This document shows positions 57,677-64,000 of a DNA stretch of 64,000 bases, in pieces. A model generated the notes under the pieces. The model was not told the DNA's origin. It saw nothing but the letters and a program-made list of their open reading frames with translations, and made no database searches. The stretch is from Apostichopus californicus (Eukaryota; Echinodermata; Holothuroidea; Aspidochirotida; Stichopodidae). A program made the position numbers and the translations under genes. Each line of letters begins with the position of its first letter. Position 1 is the stretch's first letter. The DNA lies in contig JAIPMN010001272.1 of assembly GCA_020650975.1 (NCBI GenBank), positions 4,233-68,232 on the forward strand. Reading direction: 5' to 3'.

Positions 57677-58962
57677 GGTGCTATCATTTGAGGGTCAACC
57701 AGTCTAAAAAGACTTGGGGAATGAATAAAGTGTACAATAAAATCTGCCAAAGTAATTAACATTTTAAATTTGAGGGGGAGTTATGTGTATCATTTGTCCT
57801 CACTGTGATCTGCCATTGGTTATTTTTCCAATGATCGGCAAAAAGTAATGGAAAAGTTCCCCCACTTTCAATTTGATTTCCAGATTGTATTTTATTTGGT
57901 TAGCTTATCCCCTGGATCCTCTTCTCTGTTCCCCACTTCCATTTGCTTTGCAATCAAATCATAACCCAGCTATCTTCTACTATAAACACTGCCAACTTAG
58001 CCGTCATGTTGCTTCCAATTCTTTCGTCTTCACCTATGGCTTGTTACATTGTCATGCTTCAGCTGTAAATTTTACAGCACATGATTAATCAGACTATTCT
58101 CTTTAATATGTTTGGACTTCTGTAATGTCTTGCCCTGATCATATGGCTATGTCAGAATGACTGTTAATAAAGACTGATTAGAATTTGCAAGGACTTCTCT
58201 ATTTTTTGATTCAAATTGGTACTCTTTATAGTCAGGGCATATGCTTATTGTCTAAACTTCATATCAGAGATTATTCATATGGATTGAATGAAATGATGTA
58301 GTGACATTGTTCAGTAATCGTTGATCATTCCGAATTCTTAACAAAATGTTTAACAAAAACATGTAAACGTTTAATCGCACATTGCTGTACTGGGTATACA
58401 GTCCAACTGTACAATATTTGTAATTGTTTTGTTGAGAGCCAGTAAAACAGCTAAAAAATGAAGAACAATTTCTCTGTTTTCCCAATTGTGCACTATTTGA
58501 AAGGGTGTGTTAAGAATGGAGTTTGATTTTTTACTAGTTTTATCCGCCTAGCAGGTAATTTTGAAACAAAATAGTTGTATTTGATTAGTTTTGGACCAAA
58601 ACATGTGTACTGGTCATGAATTGGTACATACACCAGCTCCATAAATATTTGTTATGTCTCCTTTGAGGATGTCATAAATTTTTTTCTCTTTCTCGGGAAG
58701 GGATTTGTTGCAATTAATCGTTAATCATTTGGAATTTTCCACCGTTTAATCAGAACCTCAATTAATCACTATAAGGAGTCCAGTCAATCATATGAGGGAT
58801 TTGATTACTGTAGTATGTATCATTTGGCAAAAGATGTCATAAATTTTAGCCATAGTGACTATCCAGATCAGCATGTATTGAAGTGTATGTGTGTGACAGC
58901 ACAAAATCATTTTTTGTTCCAGACAAGACATAATGTGTGTGCTAACACTCCAATTTTTGTAG
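57677..58962. other. Unassigned AT-rich stretch
   Basis: Presumed intronic. No recognised feature. Confidence 0.4.
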
Positions 58963-59095
58963 GCGATGACTTTACAACATACTCCTTTTGTATCTTTCTA
59001 TAGTTATGGCCATTCAACAATAGCCTCACATCCAATAGTTTGTTATAAGGGAGAAGTTTACAATCCAACTGGCGTAGCAATACAAGCAGAAAATG
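58963..59095 (+). CDS. C-terminal module exon, copy 3
   Basis: Following TTTTTGTAG and ending at a GTTTG donor, the exon reads FYSYGHSTIASHPIVCYKGE, then VYNPTGVAIQAENG. The segment PIVCYKGEVYNPTGVAIQAE aligns without gaps to PFVVCKGTLLAPTQTFVILE of the copy 2 terminal exon, with about 8 of 20 identical. This supports a shared C-terminal module. The continuation corresponding to SLVKAVDFCFK was not found downstream, so the terminal exon may be lost or split. Confidence 0.5.
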
Positions 59096-60555
59096 GTTTG
59101 TTACTAAAAATTTCCCTTTCCATGCATAGTTGCATACTTTTCAAAACCTATAGGAATAATCCTTTAAGTGATGTGAGTCCATGCCGTTACATTACTTACA
59201 CAACATAAATTTTATGTACCAACAATTTCAATGACATGAAATGATATCAACTGCAGTAGTATCATTATGATTAGGAGTTTCAATGATAGTTGTTGTCATT
59301 TCGTGTTCTCTCTTTTTACATATGCATTCCATAACATTAGAAAATGATCTAAATTATAAAGCTAGTATTATGTGTTTTTTCAGTAATTCCATGAATTAGG
59401 CTGCCAGTCTCATTTCATGGAAACAAGGCTAGCTGGCATAAAGTACAAGTAATGTTTGCTACATTTGAATTTAGAGTTAAATTCATGGCACAAAGAAAAA
59501 AAGCCAAGACTTTGGTCTTTCATGCTTTCATGCATATATTTTTCTGGAGTTGCATACTTATTTCATTTCGATCATATATATCTTCTTCCTTTTTTTGGTC
59601 AGAGGGCAAATAAACACATCATGCTAGACCCCACTTGGTTTATATTACATTCATGTTACAGTGATACATTGTGAGCAAGTGGTGTTACATGTTATGATTT
59701 TATTACTGAAATGGTTAATTGTAACACATTTTCTTTAAGAATAGAAGATGCTAATACATACAGAAGTCTACTGTATAATATTTTGGTATGGACACGATAT
59801 TGTTTTAGTAATAGTGTTGCTTTAAAGAGTTATTCATAAATGTTCTTTAAAAAGATATGAAGAAAATTTCACATAAATTCCTTTTTTCAGTAAACATATT
59901 TCTTTGATATTTCATTTCAGCAAGTGTCAGAAAGAAATATTAAAGTTTTCAGTAATGATACTGTCATGGTTTCAATGTGTAAAGATAGACAATATGCAAA
60001 TTGGTTATGACACAACTGTGTTAGTACCTTATTGTGAAGTATAATAATTCAATTCACCTCTTGAAATTTGTCAGCTTAATCCTCAAAAGGTGGGCATATA
60101 ATTAAAGTGGTAACTGCTAAGCCATCATAAAATTTTCTTCCTTTCTCATTTTAAGTTATTTATGATTTGTTTTATCAAAATATTTAGCATGTTTTATATT
60201 CTGTGTTTACCAACATTTCTTTATCAACCTTTTTTATTTAAAGAAGGAGTCTTTGTCTCTATGAGGCATGCTCATGTTATTTTAAAGTTGTTTAATACAA
60301 GTTTTTACAATGAGTAAATTTACTTGTTTGTGTTTTCTTTCCATGTAACTTTACTGATATTTCCTGTTTTCGAATTAAATTTAAACAAATGCCTTAGTAG
60401 TTATAGGGATTTAAGTTTACAAACCAAATTACGAATTTTACTCCTCATATGTTGCTATCTTTGCTCAAGATACTCGTTTTTCAAGTCAATCTACACTGAT
60501 GTCACTAGCAGCATCAGGGATTTAAGTTTACTCAAATGGAGGGTACATTTTTTTG
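59096..60555. other. Unassigned AT-rich stretch
   Basis: No gene or repeat recognised. It may contain the remaining 3' part of copy 3. Confidence 0.4.
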
Positions 60556-60560
60556 CTGTG

Positions 60561-60673
60561 CAGTCATTAGTGAAACGTTTAAAATGAATTATCTTTAATA
60601 AATAGTTAGGTGGTGCATCACGAAATAGAACAAAGTCTCCTCTATTACCCTATTCATGTTTCATATTGAAAAT
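60561..60673. repeat. Isolated unit of the 40.4-kb tandem repeat
   Basis: It shares TTTAAAATGAATTATCTTTA, GGTGGTGC, ATCACGAAATAGA and AAAGTCTCCTCTATTACCCT with the array 20 kb upstream and ends in TTCATATTGAAAA as one array unit does. This shows the unit is dispersed and not only tandem. Confidence 0.85.
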
Positions 60674-61530
60674 TAGAGCACCAATGGTGCAGAAGCTCAT
60701 ACCTATTCGAGCTTAAAAATTGTAGGGCCCACAAAACTTTATGGCCGACCATAATTCAGATTCCACCAATTTTGGGCCCATGAGGCCAAACAGTTTAGGT
60801 TCAAAGACAATTTTGAGCTCCCCCCTGTTCCCCTTCCATAAACAAGGCGGTTCTCAAACCTCTAGTCTCGCCTAGTCAGCGACAGTGTGTTAGAGTTAAT
60901 ACCAAATATAAAGTTATTTGCAGGCAGTAATGTACACTGTTAAGCAGGACTCTTAGCCAGTCATAGATTCCATTAGAAGACTACACATGTATGGTTCCCA
61001 GGCAGTTTGGGTTAGGTTTATAACAAGTATTATCTGGCCCTTTTCAACAGTAAAGGTCATCATATAGAGCCACCCAAGGCTTTATATACCAGCTAGCTCA
61101 AAACGGCGATACCCCCCACCCCCCATCCGTTAGCATAATCCTGGCCACACCACTGGCTATAATTCCTATTTTTCCCCTTTAAATCCTATTTTACCCACTC
61201 TCTCAAACAATACCACTGAACTTTCTCCCCTCTACCTGAGCAGACATAGCTTCACAAGCACTCCTTCCCAAAATTTTGGGTGGCTGCCTACATACCTCAG
61301 GCTCAAAGACTTCTAAGAATCGGCAAGTGCTGATTGGCTATAGGGCTCTCATGCTTACAGTTCAACAGTTAATAACAACTCCCAATCCTGCTTTAATTCC
61401 ACTAACAGCCTCTGCAGAGCTTAACCACAAATGTAAACAAACACTGCAGAGACTGGGAGACAAATTAAAGGAGCTTTGGAAAAAGGTGAAGGCTCAAATT
61501 TTTTTAAACAATTGGGATTAATTGAAATTA
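60674..61530. other. Unassigned stretch
   Basis: An 81-codon frame at 61276 has no known motif. Otherwise non-coding with C-rich and A-rich tracts. Confidence 0.4.
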
Positions 61531-61534
61531 ATTA

Positions 61535-62110
61535 ACTTTTGACCAAAAATTATTCGGCATCACCTTATTCATACACAATCCAACAATCATCAGTTCAACT
61601 TTGAATATGATCCATCAAATCTTGAGAATGAGATATTTGCAAATATTACACAGAATGACCCCCGATGACCCCCTAAATGACATTTGACCTCTGTTTTCCG
61701 AACACCCCTCGTAACTCTCATCCCGAGGAACGTTGTGACCAAGTTTCATTATAACTGGCCATACACTGTACGAACGGAAGCAATTTGAAAATAAAGGGCC
61801 GCAGCCCGGGCCACAAAAGACCCCTAGTTGATCTTTGATCTCAAATTCATGAACACCCTGAAGGTAATACTTCCATAGTACTATCGTGACAAACCCTCAA
61901 CATTGTACCATCGAATCTGTAGGAGAAGAAGCATTTTGCATATTTCCAGAAAATGGCCCATTACGGCCCACAGGTGACCTTTGACCCCAAATTTTGGACC
62001 ATCTCTGATGGCCCTATACCCAATGGTCCTTGTGTCCAAGTTTCATGAAATTCCATCAAACACTGTGCGAGTGGGAGCGGTTTTACCAATTGTTGACGGA
62101 TAGAGTGATA
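61535..62110. repeat. TGACC-rich interspersed repeat, second locus
   Basis: Phrases such as GACCCCCGATGACCCCCTAA, GACATTTGACCTC and CCACAGGTGACCTTTGACCC recur. So do GTGACCAAGTTTCAT-like and GTCCAAGTTTCATGAAATTC-like phrases (about 61739 and 62031), suggesting internal repetition of about 290 bp. It belongs with the 2.5-3.8 kb material by style. Confidence 0.55.
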
Positions 62111-64000
62111 TAGTGATAGAGTGATAGACAAAAATTGACCTAAATGTCACAGACAAAACTGAAGATCAGAATACTTACTAAAGCACTCTTAACCACCATA
62201 GCAACTTGACACATTTAACCATATCATAACCAATTTGAAATATTTCAATGTACCACCAACTCACACTCCTTTGATACTGTCCACATGAAAAGAAAGCAAA
62301 ATAGTAAATTAAATGAATGGAATGGGGAGGGGAGGAACAGGCAGGGGGAATAACAATTATATTTGGCATTGGGCACATTATATGAAGTCCTTAAAGCAAT
62401 GCTTATTTGTTTCAATGGATTTGGGAAGAGGGCATTGGAGAGGGGGGGGGGACCTCTATTGACCCCTGGTTTTACATTATATTATGCAAGATATATGTTT
62501 CAATCAATTTATCTCTCAACATTTTTTACTATAGAAAACCACAATCAGGGCCATTATTCTTTGAAGATCCCAACTAATCAATGTAGGAGGATTAAATAAA
62601 TATAACATTTTGGCATCTTCAAATTTAAAACAAATCTATTAAAATAAGACGATATTGAAAAAGTCAAATCACTTGAGCTTAATATTTAAAACCCATATAC
62701 AAAGTACACTGTCAAAAATATGTGAAGAGAATGTGCACATCTTAAACATGGGTTCCATACTTCTTTAAATGATGCAAATATACATAGAAGCAAAATTATC
62801 ATTCGAAAAAAAATAATGAAAGATTAAGAAAGATAGATAGGAAGCATCTGATCGATGTCAAAAATTGTATTTTTGAAAATTATTTGATTAGGGAACATTA
62901 ATCTTGCAAATAATTTATCATATTTGAGCTGTAGTAGAACAAAAATTAAAAGAAAGCGTCATATCCCTCACATGTGCAAGCTACTGATGGGAAAAAAATT
63001 AGAAAGAAAAAAAACAAAGGGAATTTGGAAATAAATTGCATAAGATGCAAAGTTTACCCTGACAATAATATGAGCCTTTGGAATGAATAATACTATTTTG
63101 TATTTATTATAATTATTATTATTATTATTATTTATTACTATAATTTTTCTCTATGATTCGTTGTTTCAGTGTTAAAGCATACTGCAAATATTCACATTAA
63201 TTCTAATTTCAAGAATAATTTTTGGTTTATTATCTAATTATGCAATCTGAACTTCCCTGTGCATCTAAAGTCCACATTTAACCTTTGGTTTCCACCCATG
63301 CTATGACAATAACATTCCTACCAAATTCCTCAACTGAAGAAACCACCCTTAATTAGTTGAATACATTTCATACTGCGGTAAATTTCCAGAATAGTCAGGA
63401 GCAGAATTACTTCACATCATATTTGTACTAAGACAAAATTTAGAAGAAATTGTTTTTTTTAAATATTGAGGTTTAACGATGAATCGTAGCAGACGGAATT
63501 TCAATTGTGCTACAACCTATTCAAGGAATGACGAAGCAAGAAAAATAAATGAAAAATTGCAGATTCCATAATTAACAAACATAAAACTTTAATTAACAAT
63601 CAATATTGATTGCCTATAAAAACAGCTCTACACATTTCATAGGTTGCTGATCGACTTTGCAAAGACTCAAATCGACAAAATTAGCAGAAACACAAACAAT
63701 TAGAAGAAGTTATTATATACATGTGTCACCATAAAGGAATTTGGAAGAAAACCTTGAAAAGTTACCAATGGATGCCATTCATTTGGACACAATATAACAG
63801 GTGGAAACTGCCAAGTACTACATAATATTCCATGATACAGCAATTCCAACCGGCCCGCCCATTAAGTGATCATTTGGCTGTGTGCTACAAGTTTTACTTC
63901 TATGGCAGTAATCTTTTTCAAGGTGACCCACCCTGATCTTGCAAGTCTTCCACTTGTTTCAAGGCCTATTCGGACAATGATGCGGAGATGTTTCCACCTT
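62111..64000. other. AT-rich non-coding stretch with an (ATT)n microsatellite
   Basis: A (TTA)n/(ATT)n run lies at about 63105-63137 and a poly-G run near 62445. No coding or element signature was recognised. Confidence 0.5.

Overview
This is eukaryotic DNA: AT-rich, with intron-bearing gene remains, tandem repeats, several classes of transposable element and no compact operons. The mix of CR1/L2-like and Tx1/L1-like LINEs, a Ty3/gypsy fossil, THAP and YqaJ transposon genes, TGACC-rich interspersed repeats and many TAGGCCTA palindromes suggests a marine invertebrate, perhaps an echinoderm. That placement is inference. I found no convincing intact single-copy host gene; nearly everything coding is transposon-derived or belongs to a multicopy transposase-like family.

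Layout. 0-4.7 kb: non-coding DNA with a chimeric tandem array (1.57-2.38 kb) and TGACC-rich duplicated repeats (2.49-3.8 kb). 4.7-5.7 kb: fragment of a CXC-domain (Tesmin/TSO1-like) protein. 6.9-7.2 kb: tandem duplication. 8.8-9.5 kb (minus): decayed coding region I cannot name. 10.6-14.2 kb (minus): nearly full-length but broken CR1/L2-group LINE, itself interrupted by about 470 bp. 14.4-15.6 kb: tandem array carrying CRE-like TGACGTCA sites. 18.4-19.0 kb: 180-bp satellite. 20.2-22.05 kb (minus): copy 1 of a C2H2/TNP2-like family. 23.2-24.0 kb: MITE with roughly 95-bp inverted ends. 24.1-25.9 kb (minus): Tx1/L1-like LINE. 26.95-27.2 kb (minus): tail of another LINE. 28.4-29.15 kb (plus) YqaJ nuclease and 31.0-32.4 kb (minus) THAP/DDE transposase: convergent, probably one ISL2EU-type DNA transposon.

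36.2-59.1 kb is the most interesting part. Two copies of one transposase-like family lie head to head. Copy 2 is on the minus strand (40.05 to 36.2 kb), copy 3 on the plus strand (42.0 to about 59.1 kb). Both show the same order: a catalytic core with TNP2/CACTA-like motifs, then downstream exons with usable splice signals, then a C-terminal module. Copy 3 was hit by a 1540-bp hAT-type element with a perfect 8-bp target duplication in the middle of the core. Its presumed introns carry a tRNA-derived SINE and a decayed Ty3/gypsy retrotransposon. The last 5 kb hold a dispersed repeat copy, a TGACC-rich repeat and AT-rich DNA.

The coding pieces do not form a host pathway. They are mobile-element machinery: transposases (TNP2-like, THAP/DDE), an accessory exonuclease (YqaJ), and LINE and LTR polymerases. 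The intron-bearing two-module family is the best candidate for an under-described system, either an animal CACTA-like transposon or a domesticated lineage derived from one. All family names come from motif recognition, not from database searches.
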